Origin: UBA6624 sp964343345 [NCBI: uncultured bacterium]
Lineage (GTDB): Bacteria > UBP7 > UBA6624
Assembly (NCBI GenBank): GCA_964343345.1
Contig: CAYFJE010000001.1
Coordinates: 1-38,513 of the forward strand
DNA: 38,513 nt
Reading direction: 5' to 3'
The notes under the pieces are model-generated. The model made no database searches and was not told the DNA's origin. It saw nothing but the letters and a program-made list of their open reading frames with translations. Below, piece by piece: positions 14,681 through 22,824 of the stretch (its first letter is position 1; each line of letters opens with the position of its first letter). The position numbers and the translations under genes were made by a program.

Positions 14681-17496
14681 TGAGTTTTATTGAAAGGCAT
14701 ATTGGAACGACAGGGTCTCAAGAAGACTCAATGCTAAAAAAACTTGGTTTCTCTTCATCTGAATCATTGGCGAGAAAAATAATCCCTGATTCAATAATTT
14801 TTAATAATAAATTGAATTTAGAAAAGGCTTTAAGCGAGGATGATGCGGAAAAACTTATTGAAGAAATTTTAGGAAAAAATGAAATTTTTAGGTCTTTCAT
14901 TGGAATGGGTTATTTTTCAACAATTCTGCCAAATGTTATAAAAAGAAATATACTAGAGAATCCTGGCTGGTATACACAATATACCCCATACCAGGCAGAG
15001 ATTTCTCAAGGAAGACTGGAAATGCTTTTCAATTTTCAAACAATGGTTTCTGATCTTACAGGATTAGAAGTTGCGAATTCTTCTCTTCTTGATGAGTCAA
15101 CTGCAGCAGCGGAAGCTATGGTTATGAGTTTTAATTTGCAAAGAAAAAAAAACAAGAATAGATATCTTGTTTATTCAAAATGCCATCCACAAACCATTGA
15201 GGTTCTTAAGACAAGAGCAGAACCTTTAGGGATAACTATTTCTTTTTTCGATTCCCCTTTTGAGCAAGGTATTTTAGAAGATGATGTTTTTGGAATCCTT
15301 CTCCAGACTCCTGACACTGAAGGGACTGTTTTGAAAAATTATTCTTCGATTGTGAAAGATGCAAAAGAAAAAAACATTATTGTTACAGTCGCTACGGATT
15401 TAATGGCATTGGCTTTGATTGAATCTCCAGGTTTCTTTGGAGCAGATATCGCTATTGGAAATGCACAAAGGTTTGGTGTTCCCTTAGGTTTCGGTGGCCC
15501 GCATGCTGCATTTTTTGCAACAAAAGAAAAATACAAAAGAAAGATTCCGGGAAGGGTAGTGGGTCTTTCTGTTGATGCTCAAGGAAATCCAGCTTATCGT
15601 CTTTCTCTTCAGAGCAGGGAACAACACATAAGAAGAGAAAGGGCCACAAGCAACATATGTACAAGCCAGGTTCTTCTTGCAATCATTTCTGCAGCTTATG
15701 CTATGTATCATGGTCCAAAAGGTTTAAAAAAGATTGCTAAAAGAATCAATTTTTTTACGAACCAATTTTATTGTTCTTTGGTTTCTTCAGGGTTCAATCC
15801 TGAAAATTCTTCTTTTTTTGACACCATAAAAATTCCTTGTGATGCAGACAGTGTTTACAAAAAAGCTTTAAAGGAGAAAATAAACATAAGAAAGTTTGAC
15901 GATTCTTTTGTTGGGGTATCTTTTGACGAGACAACAGAAGAGAGTGATGTTGAAAAACTTTTGTCTATTTTTGGTATTGACACCATATTCGATGGTGGCG
16001 ACAGTTCTTTTGAAAACAGATCCACTAAATTTTTAACTAATCCGATTTTCAATAATTTCCACAGTGAGCACAAGATGCTTAGATACTTGAAAAATCTTGA
16101 AAACAAGGATTTAAGTTTAACTTCTTCAATGATTCCTCTCGGTTCTTGCACAATGAAGTTGAACCCTTCAACATGCATGTATCCTGTTTCTTGGCCTAAA
16201 AATGGATCAATCCATCCTTTTGCACCCTCTACTCAAACGAAAGGTTACGAATCTCTCATTTCTTCTTTGGAAGGTTATTTGTGTGAGATAACAGGGTTTA
16301 AGGGTTGTTCTTTGCAGCCGAATGCTGGGTCTCAAGGGGAGTATGCAGGTTTACTTTGTATAAGGGACTATCATTTAGATAGAGGAGATTCTCATAGGGA
16401 CATATGCCTGATTCCAAGTTCTGCACATGGAACTAACCCAGCAAGTGCTGTGATGGCTGGTTTCAAAGTGAAAGTCGTTGCTTGTGACAAATACGGAAAT
16501 GTGAATTTTAAAGACCTTAAAAAAAAATGTGAAGAATATTCTGATCGAATCGGAGCTTTCATGATTACATACCCTTCAACACATGGTGTCTTCGAAGACA
16601 AAATAATAGAGATTGCAGATTTGGTTCATCAGCATGGAGGTCAAATCTACATGGATGGTGCAAACATGAATGCACAGGTTGGTTTATGTAGACCTGGAGA
16701 TTATGGGATGGATGTTTGTCATTTGAATCTTCATAAAACTTTCTGTATTCCTCATGGTGGTGGAGGTCCTGGAATTGGCCCCATATGTGTTGCAGAACAT
16801 CTCAAGAAATATTTACCTGGACATTCAGTTGTTGGAACTGGCTTTAACGGAAAGCAAGTTTCTTCAGCTCCTTGGGGAAGTGCATCTATTTTGTGTATTC
16901 CTTTTCTTTATATAAAAATGATGGGTTTTGATGGATTAAAAAAGGCAACCGAAATTGCAATATTAAATGCAAATTATTTAATGAGCAGCTTAGAGGAGCA
17001 TTATCAAGTTCTTTATAAAGATGTAACAGGGAGTGTTGCCCATGAGTTTATTTTAGACTTGCGGGACATTGAATCTGAAACCGGGGTAACTGTTACTGAT
17101 GTCGCGAAAAGGTTAATGGATTATGGTTTTCATGCCCCAACTGTTTCTTTCCCTGTTCCAGGAACAATCATGATTGAGCCTACAGAAAGTGAGGACAAAG
17201 ATGAATTGGATAGATTTTCTGATGCTTTAATTGCGATTAAAAAAGAAATTAATGAGATTAAAAATGGAGATTTTCCAAAAAACGACAATGTTCTTAAAAA
17301 TGCCCCACATACAGCAAAGATGGTTGTCAGTTCAGACTGGAGCCACCCTTACAAAAGAGAAAAGGCATTTTATCCTCTCCCTTGGGTGAAGGATAGAAAA
17401 TTTTACCCTTCTGTTTCTAGAATTGACGAAACTTTTGGTGACAGGAATTTTATCTGCACTTGCCCTCCAGTAGAGAGTTTTGACATTGAAGATTAA
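14680..17496 (+). CDS. gcvP: Glycine dehydrogenase (P protein), single chain
   Basis: PLP-dependent glycine decarboxylase that loads the aminomethyl group onto lipoyl-GcvH. It is the full-length single-chain form (938 residues) rather than the split gcvPA/gcvPB form. The N-terminal half starts SFIERHIG and includes FIGMGYFST, NPGWYTQYTPYQAEISQGRLE and LDESTAAAEAM. The C-terminal half includes SMIPLGSCTMKLNPS, QPNAGSQGEYAGLL, the PLP lysine Lys686 in LNLHKTFCIPHGGGGPGIGP, and PTESEDKDELDRF near the end. It overlaps gcvH by one base and its last 17 bases overlap the lplA reading frame. Confidence 0.98.
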   Translation: MSFIERHIGTTGSQEDSMLKKLGFSSSESLARKIIPDSIIFNNKLNLEKALSEDDAEKLIEEILGKNEIFRSFIGMGYFSTILPNVIKRNILENPGWYTQYTPYQAEISQGRLEMLFNFQTMVSDLTGLEVANSSLLDESTAAAEAMVMSFNLQRKKNKNRYLVYSKCHPQTIEVLKTRAEPLGITISFFDSPFEQGILEDDVFGILLQTPDTEGTVLKNYSSIVKDAKEKNIIVTVATDLMALALIESPGFFGADIAIGNAQRFGVPLGFGGPHAAFFATKEKYKRKIPGRVVGLSVDAQGNPAYRLSLQSREQHIRRERATSNICTSQVLLAIISAAYAMYHGPKGLKKIAKRINFFTNQFYCSLVSSGFNPENSSFFDTIKIPCDADSVYKKALKEKINIRKFDDSFVGVSFDETTEESDVEKLLSIFGIDTIFDGGDSSFENRSTKFLTNPIFNNFHSEHKMLRYLKNLENKDLSLTSSMIPLGSCTMKLNPSTCMYPVSWPKNGSIHPFAPSTQTKGYESLISSLEGYLCEITGFKGCSLQPNAGSQGEYAGLLCIRDYHLDRGDSHRDICLIPSSAHGTNPASAVMAGFKVKVVACDKYGNVNFKDLKKKCEEYSDRIGAFMITYPSTHGVFEDKIIEIADLVHQHGGQIYMDGANMNAQVGLCRPGDYGMDVCHLNLHKTFCIPHGGGGPGIGPICVAEHLKKYLPGHSVVGTGFNGKQVSSAPWGSASILCIPFLYIKMMGFDGLKKATEIAILNANYLMSSLEEHYQVLYKDVTGSVAHEFILDLRDIESETGVTVTDVAKRLMDYGFHAPTVSFPVPGTIMIEPTESEDKDELDRFSDALIAIKKEINEIKNGDFPKNDNVLKNAPHTAKMVVSSDWSHPYKREKAFYPLPWVKDRKFYPSVSRIDETFGDRNFICTCPPVESFDIED

Positions 17497-18226
17497 TTTT
17501 TTAGATTACTCTGCAGAAGATCCAAAAATCGATTTAAATATAGAAGAGTATCTTCTTGAGAATGTTAAATTAAACCCAGATAGCGTTTGGTTGAGGTTTT
17601 GGAGAGGTCGAGATTCTGTGATACTTGGAAAATCCCAAAACATTAGAGAGGTTTGTAACATTGAGAATTGTATTAAAGACAATATAGGGGTTTATAGGAG
17701 ATTTAGTGGGGGAGGTGCTGTTTTCCATGATTTTGGAAATTTAAATATAGCCATAGCTCTTGACAGAAAAAAATGGAACTTGCCACTTGATCCAAAAAAG
17801 TCTTTTGAATGGCTTTCACTCATAATTCAAAGATTCTTGAATCAAAATGGCTTAAAGAGTTCTACAGCAAGAATTAGCGATATTATGGCTTCAGATGGAA
17901 AAGATTTTAAAAAGGTTTCTGGAACAGCACAAGCTAGAAGGGGCTCGGCACTTCTTTGGCATTCAACATTGATGGTAGATACACCTGTTCATAAAATAGT
18001 TAAATACTTGCCTATCCCTCCTGACAGACCAGGAATAAGGCATCAGGATTATGTAACGAATTTAAAAAAATTGAAAATAGAAAAGAACTTTAAGTCGATC
18101 AAATCTGAGATAACAAATATAACAACAGATTTTTTTCAACTTGATTGTTGTTCTGTTGATTTCGAATCTTCTATAAAGGAAGAGTTAACTGAGACAAAAT
18201 ATTCGAATTTATTAGATTCTCTCTAA
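17480..18226 (+). CDS. lplA: Lipoate-protein ligase A family
   Basis: Activates lipoate with ATP and attaches it to lysines of lipoyl domains; here the local target is GcvH. The 248-residue product has YRRFSGGGAVFHDFGNLNIAI (72-92), the family's RRxSGGGAVxHDxGN block, and FKKVSGTAQARRGSALLWHSTLMV (about 141-164), whose lysine is the catalytic residue. It lacks the small C-terminal domain found in E. coli LplA. The start is a TTG at 17480 overlapping gcvP by 17 bases; another TTG at 17486 is possible. The gene is bracketed by a near-identical 31-base direct repeat, hinting at insertion or duplication. Octanoyl transfer rather than lipoate ligation cannot be excluded. Confidence 0.85.
   Translation: MTLKINFLDYSAEDPKIDLNIEEYLLENVKLNPDSVWLRFWRGRDSVILGKSQNIREVCNIENCIKDNIGVYRRFSGGGAVFHDFGNLNIAIALDRKKWNLPLDPKKSFEWLSLIIQRFLNQNGLKSSTARISDIMASDGKDFKKVSGTAQARRGSALLWHSTLMVDTPVHKIVKYLPIPPDRPGIRHQDYVTNLKKLKIEKNFKSIKSEITNITTDFFQLDCCSVDFESSIKEELTETKYSNLLDSL
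17497..17527 (+). repeat. Direct repeat copy 1, at the start of lplA
   Basis: A 31-base sequence that begins with six T and contains AGATTACTCTGCAGA. It is matched at 30 of 31 positions by 18233-18263 in the same orientation, 736 bases downstream. This copy encodes residues FLDYSAEDPK of the lipoate ligase. The homology ends sharply on both sides. Confidence 0.85.
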
Positions 18227-18238
18227 TCTGATTTTTTT
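18211..18238 (+). terminator. Candidate intrinsic terminator after lplA
   Basis: An inverted repeat ATTAGATT-CTCTCT-AATCTGAT (eight pairs including one G-T) spans the lplA stop codon and is followed by a run of six T (18233-18238). The shape is that of a Rho-independent terminator, although the stem is AT-rich and therefore weak. It would end the gcv operon before the converging membrane-protein gene. Confidence 0.45.
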
Positions 18239-18263
18239 AGATTACTCTGCAGAAAATCCAAAA
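18233..18263 (+). repeat. Direct repeat copy 2, downstream of lplA
   Basis: Second copy of the 31-base repeat found at 17497-17527, with a single A/G difference. Here it supplies the T-run of the candidate terminator. On the minus strand it gives the last codons (GFSAE and stop) of the membrane protein ending at 18242. Confidence 0.85.
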
Positions 18264-18979
18264 CTCTCTACTGGAGGAGTGGTTTTTTTATTGGATTTAA
18301 GTTCAAGATAAATGAAGGATATTGTAAGAATTTGCATTGGCGCTAATGCTGTTCCAAGAGCTATTCCCAAAGGCCTATTTACAATTACTCCAATTGAATG
18401 AAGGACCATGCCTCCGAGCCCGGTAATTATTCCTACCAAAATTAATATTCCAAAAAAACTCCACCATTTACCTTTTACCAAGCTGATGCTTCTTGCTATA
18501 GGAGTCCATCCTGCAGATTTTTCATTAACGACCACATATGTCCATAAGGATGTTGCAATACCAAACCAAACTAGGACAGGTACAAAAAGACCCAGAGTTA
18601 CTGCAATCAAAAGCCCCATTGGTATGAGAATTATGATATAGAGCAGTCCCGTAACCAAGGATGGCCCAATAATCTCAAAAGTTTCATTAAGATTTTTTAG
18701 AAATGGAATTGACTCTTCTCCTTTCGCTTTTTTTAAGCCTATTTGAATTGATAGCAGAGTCAAGAAAAAGCTTAAAACTATGATAAATAGAAATGATGGG
18801 CTCACCCAGATTTCTTCAGGCAATTTATCTATAACTAACTGTTGTTGCTTTTCTTCCATAAATGGATCAAGTCCTGTTGTTAGATAGATGCTCAGAGATG
18901 GTATAAAAGATGCTAGCCATATCGGTAAAAAACAATCTAGATCCAAGAATTTTTCGATTGCTTTCTGTATGTATTTCAT
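18242..18979 (-). CDS. Integral membrane protein of unknown function
   Basis: A 245-residue membrane protein that I do not recognise with confidence. Hydrophobic segments lie near residues 16-33, 62-80, 103-122, 124-148, 176-198 and 205-225, giving about six spans. The motif ARSISLVKGKWWSFFGI (about 164-180) recalls bacterial membrane proteins with a (S/A)W.LVKG.WW element (PF10110 or DUF975-like). Its start shares one base with the fumarase stop (TAATG), so it is co-transcribed with and coupled to fumarase. Its C-terminal codons fall inside copy 2 of the lplA repeat, so the C-terminus may have been changed when that repeat arose. Confidence 0.7.
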   Translation of the reverse strand: MKYIQKAIEKFLDLDCFLPIWLASFIPSLSIYLTTGLDPFMEEKQQQLVIDKLPEEIWVSPSFLFIIVLSFFLTLLSIQIGLKKAKGEESIPFLKNLNETFEIIGPSLVTGLLYIIILIPMGLLIAVTLGLFVPVLVWFGIATSLWTYVVVNEKSAGWTPIARSISLVKGKWWSFFGILILVGIITGLGGMVLHSIGVIVNRPLGIALGTALAPMQILTISFIYLELKSNKKTTPPVESFGFSAE

Positions 18980-20295
18980 TATTCAGATAATTTTTTTGGA
19001 TCCATTATTTTTTGTAGTTCTTCTTTGCTTAAGTCAGTCATTTCAAATGCAACATCAAGAATGTTTCTTTTTTCATCATAAGCTTTTTTTGCTATTTTCG
19101 ATGCCTTTGTATATCCAATTATTGAGTTCAATGCAGTTACAAGTATGGGGTTTTTCCATAAGCTTTCTTCGATTACCTCCTTATTGAAATCAATGTTTTT
19201 CAAGGCTTTTTCAGAAAGCGAAATCATTGAATTTGAAAGTAACTCAATCGATTCGAAAAGATTCTTTGATATCAAGGGGTAGGTAACATTTAGTTGAAAG
19301 GATCCTGAGGAAACTGCATTTGTTACAACATTGTCATTGCCTTGAACTTGAAGGCATGCCTGACAAATTGCTTCAGGAATGACGGGATTTACTTTTCCAG
19401 GCATTATTGAAGATCCCGGCTGAAGTTTTGGTAACTTTATTTCAGATATTCCTGAAAGAGGTCCTGAGTTCATCCACCTTAGGTCATTTGATATTTTGTA
19501 AAGGCATGCTGAAAGATTTTTCAATCTGGAAGAGGTCATTAGCAATGGTAAAGGTATGGACATTCCTAAAAAAGGGGATTTGATTTGCTTCAGTTTTAAG
19601 GATGTCTTTTTAGACATTATTTTCAAGCATTTTTCCAATGATTCCTTCGATGAATTTACCCCAGACCCAACTGCCGTTCCCCCCAGAGGTAATTCAGACA
19701 GTTTTTCTAGAGATTCAATGATTTCATTTTGGCATTTTTCCAAACCATATTTCCAGGCATTTATTTCATCCTCAAGTTTTATTGGCAAAGCATCCATAAG
19801 ATGTGTTCTCCCCGTTTTTATCAAGCCTCTAGACTTTTTTGACAGGTTGTCAAGCTCGTTTGTTAATTTTCTCAAGCAGGGTATTAGATGGTTCTTAACA
19901 GCTAATGCAACTGAGATTTGAATTGCTGAAGGTATCACATCGTTTGATGATTGACCTATGTTTAAGTCATCGTGGGAATCTATTTTTAAATTAGATATTT
20001 CTGAACTTCTTTTTGCTATAACCTCATTGACATTCATATGAGTGCTTGTTCCAGACCCTGTTTGAAAAACATCTATTGGGAATTGGTTGTTCCATTTCCC
20101 ATCAATCACTTCTTGGCTCGCTTTCTTGATGGCTTTTGATTTTTCTTCATCAAGCAGTCCAAGTGAACTATTTGATTCAGCCATTGAGGATTTTATGATT
20201 GCTATTGACGAGATTACATGTGGTGAAACTCTTTGAGACGATATTTTGAAATTCTCTATCGCAAGTTCTGTTTCTTTTCCGTATAAATTATTCAT
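18979..20295 (-). CDS. fumC: Fumarate hydratase, class II
   Basis: Hydrates fumarate to L-malate in the TCA cycle. Active-site blocks are intact: FQTGSGTSTHMNVNEV (77-92), GQSSNDVIPSA (114-124), GRTHLMDA and the superfamily signature GSSIMPGKVNPV. At 438 residues it is slightly short. It begins at LYGKETELAIENFKIS, lacking about 15-20 residues seen before this point in most fumarases. An in-frame TAG a few codons upstream rules out an extension. The His in STHMN replaces the usual Asn. Aspartase is less likely given the SGPLSGISEIKLP region, which is fumarase-like. A TAGAAT hexamer lies 11 bases upstream (20307-20312, minus). Confidence 0.92.
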   Translation of the reverse strand: MNNLYGKETELAIENFKISSQRVSPHVISSIAIIKSSMAESNSSLGLLDEEKSKAIKKASQEVIDGKWNNQFPIDVFQTGSGTSTHMNVNEVIAKRSSEISNLKIDSHDDLNIGQSSNDVIPSAIQISVALAVKNHLIPCLRKLTNELDNLSKKSRGLIKTGRTHLMDALPIKLEDEINAWKYGLEKCQNEIIESLEKLSELPLGGTAVGSGVNSSKESLEKCLKIMSKKTSLKLKQIKSPFLGMSIPLPLLMTSSRLKNLSACLYKISNDLRWMNSGPLSGISEIKLPKLQPGSSIMPGKVNPVIPEAICQACLQVQGNDNVVTNAVSSGSFQLNVTYPLISKNLFESIELLSNSMISLSEKALKNIDFNKEVIEESLWKNPILVTALNSIIGYTKASKIAKKAYDEKRNILDVAFEMTDLSKEELQKIMDPKKLSE

Positions 20296-20383
20296 ACAAC
20301 TTTTTAATTCTAATATCTAAGCTTTTTCAGTTTGTTGATAAAAGCATAAAGGAAATATAGAATTTGGTTCGAGGTTTATTGTT
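20296..20383. other. Divergent intergenic region, longest gap (88 bases)
   Basis: This is the longest non-coding stretch in the window and separates fumC from the NYN gene. It holds a TAGAAT hexamer for fumC on the minus strand (20307-20312) and a -35/-10 pair for the NYN gene on plus. I see no RNA gene, hairpin or operator-like palindrome in it. Confidence 0.6.
20335..20363 (+). promoter_or_regulatory. Sigma70-like promoter for the NYN gene
   Basis: TTGATA (20335-20340), a 17-base spacer, then TAGAAT (20358-20363). This is the best two-box promoter in the window. A transcript starting near 20370 would leave a short leader with GAGG at 20371-20374, nine bases before the TTG start. Confidence 0.55.
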
Positions 20384-21034
20384 TTGGAAAAAGTTATTGT
20401 TTATATTGATGCTCATAATTTGTATAGGTCACATATGGATTATGGAGTTTCCAGAATTGATGTAAAAAGACTCGTTCATAAGATTATCGGAACTGATAGA
20501 GCATTGCTTAGGGCTTATTATTATGTTGCTCTTCCAGATAAAAATATAGATCCAATCGCATATGAAAGAAAATCGAAATTTGTAGAATTTATAAACAGGC
20601 AGGAAAGGCTTGAGGTAAGAGCGGGAAAGCTGAAAGTTGAAACAAAAAAGGTACCAAAAGAATTATTGAATGAAATCAAAGAAGCTTGTGAGGATAAGTC
20701 TTTAAGCAAGGATGCTTTGATCAAGCTTGTCAATTTAGAGTCTTCTTTGAGAAGGTTTTTGATAGATGATGCAACAGAAATAAAAGAAAAAGGTGTTGAT
20801 GTTCAGATTGCTGTAGACATGATAAAAGATGCAAATAGGAAAATTTCAGACATCCAGATACTTGTTTCAGGAGATGCTGATTTTATACATTTGGTTAAAC
20901 ATTTAAAAGAGTCAGGGCAGGTTGTTGAGGTTGTTGCATCAAGGAACAATGTAGCTACTGAACTAATCAACAATGCTGATTCTCATAAAATTTTAAGGAG
21001 AGAAGATTTTAAGAATTTGTCTCTCAAAAAGTAA
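20384..21034 (+). CDS. NYN-domain (PIN-like) protein
   Basis: A 216-residue protein of the NYN/LabA (DUF88) group, which are predicted metal-dependent RNases of PIN-like fold. The acidic positions expected for the active site are visible: IDAHNLY (residues 8-14), KGVDVQIAVDM near 144-154 and VSGDADFIHLV near 165-175. The segment KVETKKVPKEL in between is a basic loop. The start is TTG at 20384, placed by the GAGG upstream and the conserved VIVYIDAHN opening. Its stop shares one base with the SLC13 transporter start (TAATG), an odd pairing with no obvious shared role. RNA substrate unknown. Confidence 0.82.
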   Translation: MEKVIVYIDAHNLYRSHMDYGVSRIDVKRLVHKIIGTDRALLRAYYYVALPDKNIDPIAYERKSKFVEFINRQERLEVRAGKLKVETKKVPKELLNEIKEACEDKSLSKDALIKLVNLESSLRRFLIDDATEIKEKGVDVQIAVDMIKDANRKISDIQILVSGDADFIHLVKHLKESGQVVEVVASRNNVATELINNADSHKILRREDFKNLSLKK

Positions 21035-22824
21035 TGGATATTTCTGTTTTTTTAGGCTTGTTGGCAATAGTCCTTTTGGTTTTCGATGTTTTCGAATATG
21101 AGAGAATTGGTGCTGGTCTTTGGTTCTTGCTCATAGTTTTTGGAGCCCTTTCACCTTCTGAAGGTCTTTCTGTAATCATCGATCCTGCAGTAGTTACGAT
21201 TTCTGCATTGTACATATTAGGTTTTGGGATACAGAAAAGTGGGGCCTTTAATCTTGTCGGTAGGTTCTTGGTTGGGGATGAAGGTGAATCAAAAAACGTT
21301 ACAAGATTTCGAGTAGGCTTTTTCTTTTTCGTAATTGCAGTACTTTCTATGTTTTTAAACAATACAGCTGTTGTTATCATCTTGATACCAGTTGCTTTAG
21401 AACTTGGAAGAAGAAGTGGAATTTCAACGAGTAAATTATTAATACCAATATCTTATGTTGCAATTTTAGGTGGAGCAATGACGTTGATAGGGACATCTAC
21501 AAATCTTCTTGTGGCACAATCTTATTCTGAGCTTGTTAAACAAAATGATTTGAATTTTAGAGAAATCGAAATGTTTTCGTTTTTTACTCCTGCTTTTGCA
21601 GCTGCTTTGGCTGGAGGGTTTTGGCTCACGATTTTTGGCAGAAGGTTGCTTCCAGATAAGCATATTCGTGAAAACCTGACTGAAAATTACAAGTTAAGTA
21701 GTTTTATGGTTGCTTTTCGCATTCAGGAAAATTCAAAATTAATAGGAAAAAATATTGAAGATTCTGGTTTTTTGTTCGAAAAAGAAGTTGAGTTAATTGA
21801 GATACATAGAAAGAATCATCATATGGTCATGAGACCACATAGAGACACTCTCTTTTCAGAAGGAGATGAGTTTTTGGTAAGAGTCAGTCCTGACAAGTGT
21901 GGTTACCTTTCTGAAAAATACGAAATCCAAATGATTGGTGCAGAAGAGGAATTACAGTCAGCCGAAGAAGAAGGCTTGAAACTAGGACAAGCATTGGTTG
22001 TTCCTGGATCTCAGATGGCCGGAAGAACAATTGGAGAACTTGCTTTTAGAGATCATTTTGGACTTGCTGTTTTAAGTATAAGACACGGTTCACAACCAGT
22101 AAAAGGCTCTTTGCCAAAGTACAAACTTAGAGTTGGAGACACTCTCTTGCTTCATGGAACTTCAGCAAGTTTTGAAAAGATAAATGAACCTTATTCAGAT
22201 CTTGTTTTGATCTCTAAAAATAAATACAATTTTTTTCATAGGAAACATGCAAATGTTGCAATAGTTGCTTTATTGGCTTTTGTTTTTCTTGTTTCACAGG
22301 GTTTTTCTTTGGATTTTGTTTCTGTTGTGGTTGTAGGGGGAATGCTTATTTTCAACACCGTCAAAATAGAAGAAGCAATCGAAGCTGTTGATCATAAGGT
22401 AATTGTTTTGCTTGTAGGTCTTTTGGCCTGGAGTAATGCGATGTATGAAAAAGGAATTTTTTACAATATTGCTCAATATCTTGAAGTTCATCTTCAAGGA
22501 ATTTCACAAGGATCTGCTCTAATAATCGTCTATTTCCTTGTTGCATTAGCTACAAGTTTTTTGTCGAATGCAGCAACGGCAATAACCTTTGTTCCATTGG
22601 TTTTAACCGTTTGTACTTCTATGGGTTGGGACCCTTATCCATTCATGATTGCTGTTGCAATAGCAGCTTCAGCATCTTTTGCAACCCCTATTGGATACCA
22701 GACAAACACTCTTGTCTTCAGTTTAGGTCAATATAAATTCAAGGATTTTATGAGAGTCGGAGTTCCTATGACTTTTATAACCGGTCTTGCTGCATGTTGG
22801 ACAATTATTTATTATTATTTTTAG
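21034..22824 (+). CDS. SLC13-type permease with RCK_C domains
   Basis: Sodium- or proton-coupled anion transporter of the SLC13/DASS family, with likely substrates sulfate, dicarboxylates or silicate-like anions. The 596-residue protein has an N-terminal membrane half (about 1-212) with the motif MFLNNTAVVIILIPV and GGAMTLIGTSTNLLV, a central soluble pair of RCK_C (TrkA-C) domains (about 222-290 and 305-385), then a second membrane half (about 400-596) with FLSNAATAITFVPLVL and FATPIGYQTNTLV. The paired SNT/NNT and TSTN/GYQTN hairpins are the family's ion and substrate sites. It is translationally coupled to the NYN gene. Its stop overlaps that of the converging ATPase by four bases. Confidence 0.9.
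   Translation: MDISVFLGLLAIVLLVFDVFEYERIGAGLWFLLIVFGALSPSEGLSVIIDPAVVTISALYILGFGIQKSGAFNLVGRFLVGDEGESKNVTRFRVGFFFFVIAVLSMFLNNTAVVIILIPVALELGRRSGISTSKLLIPISYVAILGGAMTLIGTSTNLLVAQSYSELVKQNDLNFREIEMFSFFTPAFAAALAGGFWLTIFGRRLLPDKHIRENLTENYKLSSFMVAFRIQENSKLIGKNIEDSGFLFEKEVELIEIHRKNHHMVMRPHRDTLFSEGDEFLVRVSPDKCGYLSEKYEIQMIGAEEELQSAEEEGLKLGQALVVPGSQMAGRTIGELAFRDHFGLAVLSIRHGSQPVKGSLPKYKLRVGDTLLLHGTSASFEKINEPYSDLVLISKNKYNFFHRKHANVAIVALLAFVFLVSQGFSLDFVSVVVVGGMLIFNTVKIEEAIEAVDHKVIVLLVGLLAWSNAMYEKGIFYNIAQYLEVHLQGISQGSALIIVYFLVALATSFLSNAATAITFVPLVLTVCTSMGWDPYPFMIAVAIAASASFATPIGYQTNTLVFSLGQYKFKDFMRVGVPMTFITGLAACWTIIYYYF

Noticed and set aside
14680-17496. gcvP as a fusion of gcvPA and gcvPB made in this lineage
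   Set aside because: The 938-residue single-chain P protein is a common natural form, so it is not a novel fusion.
20296-20383. Possible tRNA or small RNA in the longest intergenic gap
   Set aside because: No cloverleaf, stable hairpin or T-loop sequence could be found; promoter elements account for it.
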